Below, piece after piece: positions 1 to 9,127 of a DNA stretch of 64,000 bases. The translations under genes and the position numbers were made by a program. Positions within the stretch are counted from its first letter, which is position 1. Every line of letters starts with the position of its first letter. The DNA comes from Bacteroidota bacterium (GTDB lineage Bacteria; Bacteroidota; Bacteroidia; B-17B0; Aurantibacillaceae). The stretch lies in NCBI GenBank assembly GCA_016711805.1, contig JADJSH010000008.1:1-64000 (forward strand), in the 5' to 3' direction. The notes beneath the pieces were generated by a model. It worked only from the letters and a program-made list of their open reading frames with translations, searched no databases and had not been told where the DNA came from.

Positions 1-21
1 TTTATTTACTATTTACGAATT

Positions 22-825
22 CTACTCATTTTTAAATGAAGGTTTATTATTGACTTTAATGAGTTCATTATCTAAATAGGCTCTTGCCCCAAAACCACAG
101 TCAAAAGAAGCATTAGCAACGGCTATCACTTTTTTATTGCTAAAGGTAAATGTAATCTCGCACCAATTATCAGCTTCACCAGAAATATTGGCTTTGTATA
201 TATAAAGGTTTCCTTTTTTTACTGCTTTCCCACTAGCGTATGCTATGTGGGAGGTTGGGCCACAAACCATCTCCACTAAAAACTGTAACGAATCTTTTCC
301 TAACTTTTTAAAATTGGCTGTGCCGCCATTAAATACTAAATCAATATTTGGATAAAACAAATCACTAATAAAATACTGTTCAACTTTATAAGTTCCGTCA
401 ATGTCATTCGAGGTGCTTTTATTTAAGGTCATTAAATCATTAGGCGCTAGTTGTTTTGCAGTTTCAGCATTTTTATATTTCAGCAAAACTGTTAAAGGAT
501 CTTTGTTTTCAGCTTTCCAAAAACCTTTCAGCGAATCACCATCTTCCTTAGACAGATAAAAGGAGCCGGTATTTTTGTTTTTAAAAAATTCGTCAATGGT
601 TATGCAATCACCCTTTATTTCGCCTTTTATTTGTAATGCAACTTTTTTTCCTTTATAGTTATAGCTTCCCTTAAATTGTGTGGTTGATTTATCAAATTGT
701 GTAATAAACATTTCAATGGAGTATTTACCTATTTTACCAGTTAATTCAACAGGTTTAAATTGAGCATTGGCATGCATGCTTATTAATACAATGCCAATTA
801 AAATGTTCTTTAAAACGTGATTCAT
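22..825 (-). CDS. Secreted hypothetical protein (267 aa)
   Basis: No named family is recognised. Residues 1-21 form a signal peptide ending in a HANAQ-type cleavage site, so the product is probably exported to the periplasm or surface. Residues 25-110 show a strand-rich pattern (GKIGKYSIEMFITQF, then GSYNYKGKKVALQIKGEI) that recurs in small Bacteroidota secreted proteins of unknown function; the rest is also beta-rich, with a few cysteines. The ATG at 823-825 directly precedes the signal peptide. The gene is intact and lies just beyond the low-coordinate end of the cassette array, so it is probably resident chromosome rather than a cassette. Function unknown. Confidence 0.7.
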   Translation of the reverse strand: MNHVLKNILIGIVLISMHANAQFKPVELTGKIGKYSIEMFITQFDKSTTQFKGSYNYKGKKVALQIKGEIKGDCITIDEFFKNKNTGSFYLSKEDGDSLKGFWKAENKDPLTVLLKYKNAETAKQLAPNDLMTLNKSTSNDIDGTYKVEQYFISDLFYPNIDLVFNGGTANFKKLGKDSLQFLVEMVCGPTSHIAYASGKAVKKGNLYIYKANISGEADNWCEITFTFSNKKVIAVANASFDCGFGARAYLDNELIKVNNKPSFKNE

Positions 826-932
826 ATATAATACAGCCGCAATTTAATTGGTTTATTAAGTAAAAATAATTATTTAGTTAGTCTGCCAAACTGCTTAATA
901 GGGGCGTGTTATAGGCTGGCAATTATGTCTGG

Positions 933-1336
933 TTAGTTGGGCTTTGCTTTATCCCAAAGGTCTTTGAAATATTTTCTGTCATTAGGTTCATAGCAATAGT
1001 CACGAGTTTCTTTTGCACTTCCATTTATTTCAAAAGTCCTTTTTGTACCATCCTTTAAATATAGGTCGATACGATATACTGATTTAAATTACACACACCG
1101 ATATAAGTTGCTTTGTTCCATTCGTCAACAAAACTTCTTATTTGCTCTGAATTTAATTGTCTGTGATCTGCACCCATTGTGCTGTCTATAATTGGCTTTG
1201 TGTACTTACATATTTCTGCATGGTCAACAGATAAAAAGTCTATCGCTGTCATATGCCTCACTTTAGGTCTAGTCTGTCCAACAGCTAAAAGTGATGTCAA
1301 CATAAATGTTAGTGTCAATATTGATAATTTTCTCAT
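933..1336 (-). pseudogene. Cassette gene: small secreted protein, one frameshift
   Basis: The start at 1334-1336 lies six bases behind a cassette core. The product begins with a clear signal peptide (MRKLSILTLTFMLTSLLAVG then Q) and reads openly to residue 88. Near 1083 the frame shifts; adding one A to the TTTAAA stretch restores ...NLKSVYRIDLYLKDG and continues to ...LWDKAKPN with a stop at 933-935, about 134 residues in all. The stop lies 17 bases before the core GCCTATAAC. The family is not recognised. The break may be a sequencing deletion rather than true decay. Confidence 0.6.
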
Positions 1337-1343
1337 TGCTTGC

Positions 1344-1520
1344 CTATAACGTTTTGGAGCTACCAGTAGTGCGGTTTGAAACCGTTGTCTACCGAAATGC
1401 TACTAACAAAGATACTATGTTCATGGACTTTTGCAAAGCGAAAATAATTGTCTTTCGCGGAGCGACCGCTTTTGCAAAAGCTTTGTTGTCCGCCCGCATT
1501 ACTGGTAGGTGCTGTTAGTG
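1344..1520 (-). repeat. attC-like recombination site 1
   Basis: Minus-strand cores are GTTATAG (1344-1350) and CACTAAC (1514-1520). An outer stem pairs 1360-1374 (CTACCAGTAGTGCGG) with 1494-1508 (CCGCATTACTGGTAG), 14 of 15 positions complementary. An inner palindrome around 1430-1480 has CTTTTGCAAAGCG opposite CGCTTTTGCAAAAGC. The motif TTGTCTACCGAAATG is shared with the other sites. Length 177 bp, within the upper range reported for attC. Confidence 0.65.
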
Positions 1521-1533
1521 GCTGCCAGTTTTG

Positions 1534-1917
1534 TCATTTAGTTTTAGTCAGTGCATATTCTTGTCTTGGAAGTATAGCACTTGAGTCATAATACAATATT
1601 TCATTTTCTGTCTTTAATTTAAAAACTTGAAAATATGGTTTAGATTCTGCGGCGTGGTCTATGCGTATAATGTAACGAGTAGGTTCATTTATTTCTGTTA
1701 TTGTAATCATGGAAGTTGATTTTATCTCGTGGTCTTCAGACATATTTGTCTTATGGTAAACACCATTATTACTTATGTCCCAAGTTGTTACTAACCCATT
1801 TGTTTTCAAACTGTCGTTTTTTTTGTGTCCATTGTCCATGAAGCCATGTTGGTGGATTTAGGAACAAGATGTCAACACGATGGTCGATAAAACAAGAATG
1901 ATTATTTGTCGTAACAT
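1534..1917 (-). pseudogene. Cassette gene: small lipoprotein, frameshifted
   Basis: An ATG at 1915-1917 opens a lipoprotein signal, MLRQIIILVLSTIVLTSCS, in which the Cys fits a lipobox. The frame then closes at once on TAA. A second frame, open from 1839 to 1534, carries a 101-residue strand-rich segment (TWDISNNGVYHKTNM, then TRYIIRIDHAAE) suggesting a small beta-barrel or lipocalin-like fold, though this is only an impression. At least one and probably two indels separate the parts. The gene lies between cores at 1957 (GTTAAAGTGGC) and 1514 (GCCACTAAC). No function can be assigned. Confidence 0.5.
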
Positions 1918-1949
1918 TATTAGTTTTTATTTGTGTCTATACTGGTTGC

Positions 1950-2122
1950 CACTTTAACGTTTTCGCGGCTTGCTTCGGCCGTTTTGAAACCGTTGTCTAC
2001 CGAAATGTTTAAATAAAGATACCATGTTGCTAGGCAATTGCAAAGAAAAAATTAAAAAAGTTTCTACCGCTTTTGCAATTGCTTTGATGTCTGCTAGGCT
2101 GGAGCAAGCCGTGTGTTATAAG
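1950..2122 (-). repeat. attC-like recombination site 2
   Basis: Minus-strand cores are GTTAAAGT (1950-1957) and CTTATAAC (2115-2122). The outer stem pairs CGGCTTGCTTCGGCC (1966-1980) with GGCTGGAGCAAGCCG (2097-2111). The inner arms are GCAATTGCAAAG (about 2035) and CTTTTGCAATTGC (about 2069). The shared motif TTGTCTACCGAAATG is present. The stem sequence differs from site 1 while pairing is kept. Confidence 0.65.
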
Positions 2123-2257
2123 TTGTGCGCCACATTATGCTTAACTTTTGCTTTCGTGTCTGCCTAAAGACGTTTATGTTTTTGTCTTATGAACAGTAAT
2201 TGTTAATAGTATACAAAAATATTGAGTTGTAACTAAATTTATATAAAAATAAGTAAA

Positions 2258-2514
2258 ATGCAAAAGAAAGGGGCGGAATACAAAGTTTTAAAAGATGAGT
2301 TTCATGGATTACTTGTCCTAACAAAAAAGAACAACGAGAGTTGTAAATTATATATTTCTACTAATTTATTAGAACAAAGACTTCTTTTAGGCTATTAAGA
2401 TATGACTGCATTGCAACGAAGCCTGCTTTTTTGATGGTGTCTGAAGGAATATGTTTGGTAAGGCGATTTTTTGTAAAAAGTAGGTGTCTTTATGATGGAC
2501 GTAGTATCAATTGA
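2258..2514 (+). pseudogene. Possible small cassette gene in reversed orientation, one frameshift
   Basis: A forward frame starts at ATG 2258 and reads 46 codons (MQKKGAEYKVLKDEFHG...) to TAA at 2396. If one T is added to the TTTT run near 2387, it continues as LLFRLLRYDCIATKPAFLMV to a stop at 2512-2514, about 85 residues. It sits between cores at 2115 (CTTATAAC) and 2648 (GTTATAAA), so the unit is about 530 bp with its gene opposite to the other cassettes. The family is not recognised; it might be spurious. Confidence 0.35.
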
Positions 2515-3128
2515 ATAATCAGTGTACTTTTTTAACAACGTAAGCAATTATTGCACAAAGTAATTATCACTAAGATTATGTCACCAAACATAAATGTCAC
2601 GCCGATCTATCTTTAAGTCAGCTTTAATATTCTCGGGCTTTTTATAACGTTTGCGCTAGAACTTGTGCGAAATTAAAACACCTCCTCCAACAAAAATGAC
2701 TGTCAAAACAAGACCTAATGCTTCGCCGGCATTTCAAATTGAAAATAGAGTTTCCATATAGTTAATTAATTATTAGATTTGATTTGATGTCGTCAAGGAG
2801 CATTATTGGTTGCTGCTTAAGTTAGCCTATTGCGCTTGTTAAATTGTGTTTCTGGTTTCCACTTTCTTTTCAAAGTATATATAGATTGGAGAAGTTCTTT
2901 TATTTCCAGCGTCTTGATAAGATAGACTTCAAAATTATGCTAAAAGTTTAGTCGATGATTCTTTTCAAACTTGCTTAGCTAACGTCGCCACTCTTTTAAG
3001 TCACCATATTTGCTTTTGAGTTAATAAAGATACTATGTTTCTACGCATTTGCAAAGCAAAATAAATGTCTTTCGCGAAGCGGCTTTGTTTGCAAATGCTT
3101 TGATGTCGCCCGCAAAGTTTTAGGTGCT
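2515..3128. other. Gene-poor stretch with degenerate attC-like pieces
   Basis: No convincing coding frame is seen on either strand. Core-like words occur at 2641-2648 (TTTATAAC, followed by GTTTGCGC as in a left arm), 2821-2826 (GTTAGC) and 2977-2983 (AGCTAAC). From 3010 to 3128 the inner palindrome of an attC-like site is well preserved (GCATTTGCAAAGC near 3044 opposite TTTGCAAATGC near 3088), along with the right-hand GGTGCTGTTA, but the left outer arm is poor. This looks like a decayed site plus a cassette of about 160 bp without a gene. Confidence 0.4.
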
Positions 3129-3129
3129 G

Positions 3130-3794
3130 TTAGTGGCAGTATATTTCTTCTGAGAAAATTTTGTCCTTAAGGAAGTTTGGCAAAATATATTTACCGCCAT
3201 AGTTATAATTTTGACATAAACTCCATTCGTTTACTCTACATACATAAAATTGATTTTCGTATTCAGTAAATACTAGATTTTGTCCGAGGTCGCTTTGGAT
3301 ATTTATTGATGTGTAATAATATTTACCAAATTTACTAACCGAAAACTCTCTATTTCCTATATGACCGAAAGTGAAGTCTGCCCAATATTTTGGCAATTCT
3401 TTTGGAGGTCTAGTTTTGAGGATGTCTTGAAACGTCAAAACGTTTTTAACCCTAACTAATACAGTCGCACCGAATTCATTTTTGTCAATCAAAGAAATGA
3501 TTTGCACAAAACAAAATTTTGATTCTTCAAATTCTGATATATTTTGATAACCATTATAAAAGCTAAAGGACAGTCATAATATAGCCACAGGCTTTGCTCT
3601 ATATGGAAAATAATAGGTTGATTTAAAGTTATATAATAAGCTTTTTCCTCAGTCGGGCTGTCTTGTAAGGTATAACTTACCTCTAAATTTTCCCTCCAAG
3701 TGCAGCCAGTCGCAATAATGTCTGTACCCCATTTTTTGTCGTCCCTGTCGATTGGTTGACAACATCCACGGCTTATTTCGAATTTGAATTTCAT
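3130..3794 (-). pseudogene. Cassette gene: hypothetical protein of about 220 aa, one frameshift
   Basis: Two overlapping minus-strand frames (3794-3489 and 3507-3130) are parts of one gene. The first starts MKFKFEISRGCCQPIDRDDKKWG just behind the core GTTAGTGGCA. Adding one base to the AAAA run at 3558-3561 joins it to ...FYNGYQNISEFEESKFCFVQ and on to the end ...SEEIYCH. The TAA stop at 3130-3132 lies inside the opposite core TGCCACTAAC, as is usual when an attC follows directly. There is no signal peptide, so it is probably cytoplasmic. The family is not recognised. Confidence 0.55.
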
Positions 3795-3810
3795 TGTTTG
3801 TCTATATTGC

Positions 3811-4001
3811 CACTAACGTTTTGGAGCTTTGCGTTCGACGGGCTTTGAAACACTCTGCTCTCTACCCGCACAATGTTTATTAGTTGCCGAACTACTGTAC
3901 TCTTTTTTGCTTACATGAAAATACAACTTTCTGCGTAGCAGGCAAAATTGTAAGCAAAAAACTTATACGTCCGCCCGCTGACGCAAAGGTGCTGTTACCT
4001 G
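3811..4001 (-). repeat. attC-like recombination site 4 (longer type)
   Basis: Minus-strand cores are GTTAGTG (3811-3817) and CAGGTAAC (3994-4001). The outer stem pairs TTTGCGTTCGACGGG (3828-3842) with CCCGCTGACGCAAA (3974-3987). Inner arms TTTTTTGCTTAC and GTAAGCAAAAAAC lie around 3910 and 3950. Its nearest relative is the site at 8290-8511; the middle differs from the other sites. Confidence 0.6.
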
Positions 4002-4260
4002 ATGCCAGCCGCATTTAGTGAGAAAAGTTCCTATACAACACCATGTTTCTAGTTACTAAACCATATGTCTGACAGAAACCGAATGCCACCCAAAGCAATT
4101 TGTGAAAATTGCCAGTGCGCAGGAGAACTTGACAAGCTTTTTTGCAAAATTTGGATTGTGCGGCTGATTTGTGCGTTTTGGGAAGGAGAGCTGGAGGTTG
4201 TGGGGAGACCAAACCCTGCAACGCTGTCAGAGTTCCAAAACCCTGCGCTAGTTTTCTAAA
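4002..4260. repeat. Left-block repeat, copy 1 (pairs with 8512-8770)
   Basis: After GATGCCAG both copies share CCGCATTTAGTGAGAAAAG, CCATATGTCT, GAAACCGAAT, CCACCCA, AAAGCAATTTGT, GAAAATTGCCA and TTTTTGCAAAATTTGGATT, in the same order and at similar spacing. Frames crossing the block on both strands have no recognisable protein and are not conserved between the copies, so it is treated as non-coding. Confidence 0.6.
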
Positions 4261-4402
4261 CCACTGTAAGAATTTCCAAAACCCTGTCAAGGTTTTCTAA
4301 AACCCTGAGCCAGTTCCTAAACCGCTGTCAGAGTTATTTAAAGCACTGCGGTAGTTTTCTAAAACACTGCGCCAGTTCTCTAAAACGCTGCCAGCGTTTT
4401 CT
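4222..4402. repeat. Tandem array of about nine imperfect 20-bp repeats, copy 1
   Basis: The unit is about 20 bp with consensus CTGTCAGAGTTTTCTAAAAC. Successive units begin CTGTCAGAGTTCC, CTGCGCTAGTTTTC, CTGTAAGAATTTCC, CTGTCAAGGTTTTC, CTGAGCCAGTTCC, CTGTCAGAGTTATT, CTGCGGTAGTTTTC, CTGCGCCAGTTCTC and CTGCCAGCGTTTTC. There are no spacers, so this is not a CRISPR. The same array follows the second copy of the left block at 8755-9025. Confidence 0.7.
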
Positions 4403-4498
4403 TAGCTTGTATCGAGAAATCAATCTGTTGTTATTTCGTAAAGTTAAATTTTGTACATTTATAAATAAGGAAATTATAAAATCAAAAACATTTATCAT

Positions 4499-7407
4499 AT
4501 GAAAACATTTGGGCTAATTATATTATTCATTCTTTCATATGTTTTATCCTTAAAGGGACAATGTGGTTTTTTTCCATTAGGACCAGACGATTATTATAAT
4601 TCTACTTTTAATGGAGCTTCAGATATTAGAACCGCTAAAGATTTAAATGGAACAATATACTCGGTTTCTACGGATAATGTTTTCTATAAGCTAAGCCCTA
4701 GAGTTATGAAATATATAGGAGGGTATTTGGGAGGATTTAGGGAACCCTGCATTATCATTTAGTCAAGTTGATAATCTCAGATGTTGCAGTAGAGCGATAA
4801 ATGGTAGTACATATGTTTTGTTTAGAGATAAGTACCTGCTGCTTATAAGCCGACGATAGCTAAGTATAACGGAGAGCATGGGTAAGTGTTCGGGAAGTTC
4901 TTAATTTTACATCTGGTACATTGCCTTTGCCTCTATTGCTATTGATAATACAGGGAATCAAATGTAGTTTTTTTCGGAAACAGCAAGTATTGGAAAAACA
5001 AGTGTCCATGAAATTTAATGGTACAAAATTGGGTATATGTTGGTGTCGCAGGTTTTCCAAGTAATATGGCGATTTATAATAAAATTTCTTACCTCACAAC
5101 ATTTTTTGGTACACCTTATGTTGTAGTAAGATTTTGGAAATGGGCACTAAAATAAATGTTTTAAAGTTTAATAGGAGTAATTGGGTTAATGTTGGTAATA
5201 CGGGCTTTTCATTAGGCGCTGTGGTAACCATCCTTCAATTGCTATTGATAATGCTGGAACTCCTTTTGTTGCATTTTCGGATTCAGTTAAGGCTGGAAAG
5301 CAACTGTTTGAAATCCAATGGAAGCATTTCCCAGGGATACTGTTAGCGCCACTGGTTTTCCTATTAAGTAAAGCTAACTCTGTATCGATGGCCATTAATT
5401 CAAAGTGGAGAACTCACGTACGATATATCAAGAAGATTGGGTAAATAATAATAAAGCTACGGTAAAATTTATTGGTAGTTCTTAAGTGTTTTAGGGGAAT
5501 GTTGGTATTTCCTGAGGATAACCAAACTATGCTTCCGATATTATTGGATATAAACGATATACCAAAGCTGCTATTATTCAGACAATTATTACACTTTTAA
5601 AGGTGTAAGTGAAAAATTTGAATCTGGTGTATGGAACGTACTGAAAGGTAATCAAAGAAAAGGGGTTTCCTTATGAAGCCCCTTGTTTTTAATTACCAAT
5701 AGCTTTAGATACAAGTGGAAAACCCTTATGTAGTATTTTGTGATTGGAGTATTAAGAAATAAGTAAGGCTAACTCCAGGAAGTTCAACAAGTAACGGGGA
5801 TACAATATGGAAATACAGGCTTCTCAGTTTGGAATGGCATTTATGACAAATAACGATTTGACAATAATCATACTCCCTATATGAGGCTCCGGGGATGTTG
5901 CAAATGCAGATAATTGCGGCGATGAGTATAATGGCGCAAACGGTGGGCAGGTTGGTAATCAAGGGTTTTCAGCAGGGCCAAATTAAGTGCGCTTAATATT
6001 ACCTTTGATAAAAATGGAATACCTTACGTTGCATTTGAGTTGATAAACTCTGTAGAACTACTGTTATGAATTTATGGTACTGTATGGGTTAATGTTGGTG
6101 TAAAGTGGTTTTACTCTCAATATTCTGCATCTGGTGGCAAAGGTTCTTTTTGTTCTTTAATATACCGTATATTGGATGTGCAAATGGGGGAAGCAGTATA
6201 GGATTAAATGATTCAATGGAATATCGTGGGTAAATGCTACTACTTTAGGATTGCCTACGTCAGACTCATCCGCTTTTTAGTGACCGTTGACTGAGTAGTA
6301 ATACATTATGTGGTATTATATATAATTCCGTTAGTTCAAAAGTAAGTGGGTAAAAATGAATTTGAGGGGACCTAATTCACGGACGCAAGATTGGACTTCC
6401 GGAATTTTTTCATTAGGATATATAGATGGCCCTTCAGTTTCTGTAGATAAAAACAATGTTCATTAATGTGTCATCCACTCGGATTGGGGATATGAAAAAG
6501 AGCGGTTGTGATGAAATATAAGTGGAATACTTGGACATATGTTGGTTCTCAAGGATTTTAACCAGGGTGAGGAATTGACAATTAGGCTTTCAATAGCGTT
6601 AGATAAAACGGAAATCCATTTCTTACATTTGACAATGGGGGAGAACATTTGCTCACAAGTTAAGTGTTTAATCTGATGCAAATGTAAATTCAATAATGCG
6701 AAGGAAGTACAATTAATTTTATAAGGCATGGAGGAACTTCTTATAATTGGTTTGGGCGGAAATAGTTATAACTCTAGTTCTCAAAGCGCCATTTATATCA
6801 AATGACATCGGCAAATAACGATGGCATTATAGTTTAGTTATTATTGCTAGCGAGTAAAGAAAATACAGCAACAAATACATTAAATGTTCAGGTGAAGTAA
6901 CATAGTCAACGAGCATTAACAGCCACGACTACGACAACATTATTATATCGAGGTAATTTCCGTTGTATTATCAGATAATGGAACGGCTACTTATACAGGA
7001 ATACTGACGAAGTAGATACAGCAAGCATTTCTCCAGTTAGTCCAACCACAACTTTACAACTTACAGTGTATTGGGGGTCTGATAACATTGGCTGTAGCTG
7101 AGCAGCAGCTATTACGCAAAGTGTAGATTTATGTCGGGGCTTTAGAGACAGAATACAGATATAAATGATTTATTAGTTTATCCCAAATCCTGCAACAAAT
7201 GTCTTAAATATTGTGACAAAATAGCATTTCATCAATGTTTTAATATACAATAGTATAGGTTCATTAATTTATAATGAAATACATTTTAATAGTAATGAAG
7301 CTTGACATTAAAAATTTAGTTAAAGGCATCTATTTTTTAGAATTAACAACTTCTGAAAACAAGCATTACTCAAAAAACGGATTTGGGTGATTGGGAATAA
7401 AATTTAA
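4499..7407 (+). pseudogene. T9SS-sorted secreted repeat protein gene, heavily frameshifted
   Basis: The start MKTFGLIILFILSYVLSLKG then Q is a signal peptide. The body keeps scattered blade-like repeats: FNRSNWVNVGNTGFS near 5170-5210, then IAIDNAGTPFVAFSD across frames near 5230-5290, a pattern of Bacteroidota surface beta-propeller-like proteins. The end reads across frames as LLVYPNPATNVLNIV ... YFLELTTSENKHYSKK, a type IX secretion C-terminal sorting domain, with a stop at 7405-7407. The frame changes every 50-100 bases, far more often than elsewhere, and there are in-frame stops. It reads opposite to the cassette direction. Either a decayed gene or a badly polished stretch of assembly; original length about 960 residues. 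Confidence 0.6.
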
Positions 7408-7429
7408 TTGACGCACTTTACAAAACTTT

Positions 7430-7708
7430 ACGCCGTGGCATGCGACTTGACTGAACGGATGTGAGATGCGCAAAACTGTGCTGAAAGCACGCCTTTTTTT
7501 GTGGGTGGGATAATTTAGCTTATTTGTTTTTGCCTGCCTTTTGCAAAAACAAATGTGCTAAATTATGGCATAGGTATAACGGCTTTGTCGAAGCCGATAA
7601 AACAGTTTGGTTTTCACACACAGGTCTACCGAGTTTAGTGAGGTCTAAATGTGAAGTTTTGTGTCTTAAGTTAAAGTTTGATTTTTCTGTCGGCTGGTTG
7701 CAGGTAAC
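7430..7708. repeat. Right-block repeat, copy 1 (pairs with 18741-19023)
   Basis: In common with the second copy it has a GTGCTGAAAGCAC hairpin, a long palindrome (7512-7564; arms AATTTAGCTTATTTG and CAAATGTGCTAAATT around a TTTTTGC/GCAAAAA inner stem), a CGGCTTTGTCGAAGCCG hairpin, TTTTCACACACAGG, GAGTTTAGTGAGGTCTAAA, TTTTGTGTCT, and TCTGTCGGCTGGTTGCAGGT running into the core CAGGTAAC. No conserved protein is encoded. Confidence 0.65.
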
Positions 7709-7875
7709 GGTTTCAAGCTAAATTCCCGTTTGGAGTTTGAAACTTTGTCTACCGAAATGTTAGTTTAAAGATAAATGTTTAATGGACTTTTGCAAAGCGA
7801 AAATTAACTAATTGTCTACCGCTTTTGCAAAAGCCGAAGCCGAATGCCCAAATGGGATTTAGGTTGTGTTAGTAG
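7701..7875 (-). repeat. attC-like recombination site 5
   Basis: Minus-strand cores are GTTACCTG (7701-7708) and CTACTAAC (7868-7875). The outer stem pairs CTAAATTCCCGTTTGG (7718-7733) with CCAAATGGGATTTAG (7848-7862), a stem quite unlike those of the other sites yet still complementary. The inner palindrome has CTTTTGCAAAGCG opposite CGCTTTTGCAAAAG, and TTGTCTACCGAAATG is present with one T missing. Confidence 0.62.
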
Positions 7876-7922
7876 TTGTTGCCGCCATTTAGTTTACACA
7901 CAGCTTTCGTGTCTGCTGATAA

Positions 7923-8236
7923 TTAATAATTTTTTTCTAACGGAAATTTAAGTTCAAATGAATATTTGTCACGAAGTGATTTGTCATTAGCAACCTTTTT
8001 CATTTTGTCTTTGAGTTTGTCTTTATGCACTGCATTTGCACCTTTCAATTCTATAACTCCTGTCGTGCTTTTATCCTTGTCCCAAAAATATATTTTCTGA
8101 ATATAGATTCCGTCAACGTGGTCGTGCCACACTTGAAATTCCCAAGTCTCGCCATTTTTAGCAATAATTGGTTTACTCTATATTTATCTTGTCACCTATG
8201 TTCTGGGAATCAGTAGTTTATTTTTCTGTCCCACAT
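7923..8236 (-). pseudogene. Cassette gene fragment: hypothetical protein, frameshifted
   Basis: The open part (8132-7923) is extended upstream in frame by KPIIAKNGETWEFQVWHDHVDG before a break near 8178. A further segment upstream (GDKINIE, and MWDRKINY from 8236) is in other frames. The readable protein is strand-rich at first (YIQKIYFWDKD, STTGVIELKG), then charged and helical with many Lys and Asp near the end. The family is not recognised. It lies between the core at 7868 and a poor core near 8290-8302 (GTAGTAATTGCC), as expected for a cassette gene. Confidence 0.45.
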
Positions 8237-8289
8237 GTTTCCGTTGTCTAGAGTAGTTTTATTTTCTATTATCGATGAATACTACTGCG

Positions 8290-8511
8290 GCAATTACTAC
8301 GCTTTCGTGTGTTTTGCGTTCAAGCTGACTGCTTTGAAACACTCTGTTAAACCTTTTTCTGTCTAACCGCACAATGTTTATTAGTTGCCGACGACTCTTT
8401 TTGCCGAAAGTACGTTAACTCTTTGCTTACTCCTTGGTAAGAGCAAGCTATCATAAAAAAACTTTGATCCGCCCGCTGACGCAAGGTGCTGCTGGCACCC
8501 CGCATTACCTG
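8290..8511 (-). repeat. attC-like recombination site 6 (longer type, degenerate)
   Basis: It resembles the site at 3811-4001: CTTTGAAACACTCTG, CCGCACAATGTTTATTAG, TTGCCGA and CCGCCCGCTGACGCAA are shared. The right core is ATTACCTG (8504-8511) instead of GTTACCTG, and GCTGGCACC is inserted just before it, so the core is probably damaged. The outer stem (TTGCGTTCA near 8330 against TGACGCAA near 8477) is weaker than in the other sites. Confidence 0.45.
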
Positions 8512-8770
8512 ATGCCAGAAAAACCCGCATTTAGTGAGAAAAGTAACTATACAACAATGTGTTTCTAATTACAAACCATATGTCTACGGCGAGGAAACCG
8601 AATACCACCCAGAAAAGCAATTTGTTGAAAATTGCCAATGCACAGAAAACTTGCACAAAGCCTTTTTGCAAAATTTGGATTAATGCGCTCGCGTTGCGTT
8701 TCACTGCGCAAATGGAAGCAAGCAGGTTATGCGAAGACAAAAACCTGGCTCTCAGAGTTCCTAAATTGAG
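8512..8770. repeat. Left-block repeat, copy 2
   Basis: Same order of shared words as 4002-4260 (CCGCATTTAGTGAGAAAAG, CCATATGTCT, GAAACCGAAT, AAAGCAATTTGTTG, GAAAATTGCCA, TTTTTGCAAAATTTGGATT). Small insertions relative to copy 1 are present, and 8690-8720 differs. Treated as non-coding. Confidence 0.6.
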
Positions 8771-9025
8771 CATCAGTCAGAGTTCCATAAAACCCTATGC
8801 TGAGTTTTCTAAAACGCTGTCAGAATTCTCTAAACCCCTACGCAGGATTTTTCTAGGAAGTCCCTCCGCTAGTTCTCTAACGCCCTGTCATGCAGAGTTT
8901 TCTAAAACCCTGTGCAAGTTCCTAAAGCCCTCTGCAATCAGAAGTTCTCCTCCTAACGCCCTACATGGTAGTTTCTAAATCACTGTGCTGGAGTTCCTAA
9001 ACGCTGTCTTCAGCGTTTTCTACGT
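8755..9025. repeat. Tandem array of imperfect 20-bp repeats, copy 2
   Basis: About 12 degenerate units of the type CTGTCAGAGTTTTCTAAAAC, less regular than the array at 4222-4402 (units such as CTATGCTGAGTTTTCTAAAA, CTGTCAGAATTCTCTAAAC, CTGTGCAAGTTCCTAAAG). The last unit ends AGCGTTTTCTA, as in the first array. Confidence 0.6.
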
Positions 9026-9065
9026 TATGCCTTGTCTGAACACAGGTCAGCATAACAGAACCAAA

Positions 9066-9106
9066 ACCCTCCGTTATTATCTCAATAACGGAGGGGCTTT
9101 TTTTTA
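9066..9106 (+). terminator. Strong intrinsic terminator
   Basis: The stem CCCTCCGTTATT (9068-9079) pairs with AATAACGGAGGG (9084-9095) around a 4-base loop, followed by GGGC and a run of T on the plus strand. It separates the tandem repeats from the hypothetical gene at 9128, and it could also stop minus-strand transcripts less efficiently. Confidence 0.7.
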
Positions 9107-9127
9107 TGACTTATTTACTTTTTAGGA

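Larger units (their letters stand above)
3994..7708. mobile_element. 3.7-kb large cassette-like unit bounded by GTTACCTG...CAGGTAAC
   Basis: The unit is delimited by a perfect 8-bp inverted core (3994-4001 and 7701-7708) with attC-like sites on both sides. Order: a 240-bp left block shared with 8512-8770, an array of 20-bp tandem repeats, a forward-oriented T9SS-type gene with many frameshifts, then a 280-bp right block shared with 18741-19023. It has the same plan as the 10.5-kb unit at 8504-19023. No transposase or recombinase is seen. Either an oversized cassette or an unknown element using the same ends. Confidence 0.5.

Noticed and set aside
1306..1518. Forward 70-codon frame over attC-like site 1
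   Set aside because: It covers the palindrome and overlaps the start of a minus-strand cassette gene; no protein similarity.
4015..4290. Open frames on both strands across the left block (also 8531-8978)
   Set aside because: They run through non-coding repeat blocks and tandem repeats; the translations are not conserved between the two copies and have no domain.
5186..5395. Minus-strand frames in the decayed gene region (also 5726-5962, 6463-6729)
   Set aside because: Complement of remnants of the forward T9SS-type gene; no domain or start context.
5658..5690. Terminator-like hairpin AAGGGG...CCCCTT
   Set aside because: It lies inside the decayed T9SS gene with coding-like sequence on both sides; probably chance.
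7524..7721. Forward frame across the right block, with a related one at 18953-19153
   Set aside because: Only partly shared between copies and spans hairpins and the attC-like core; best explained by the repeat DNA itself.
4222..9025. CRISPR array made of the 20-bp repeats
   Set aside because: The units are directly adjacent without unique spacers, and they are degenerate; no cas genes are present.
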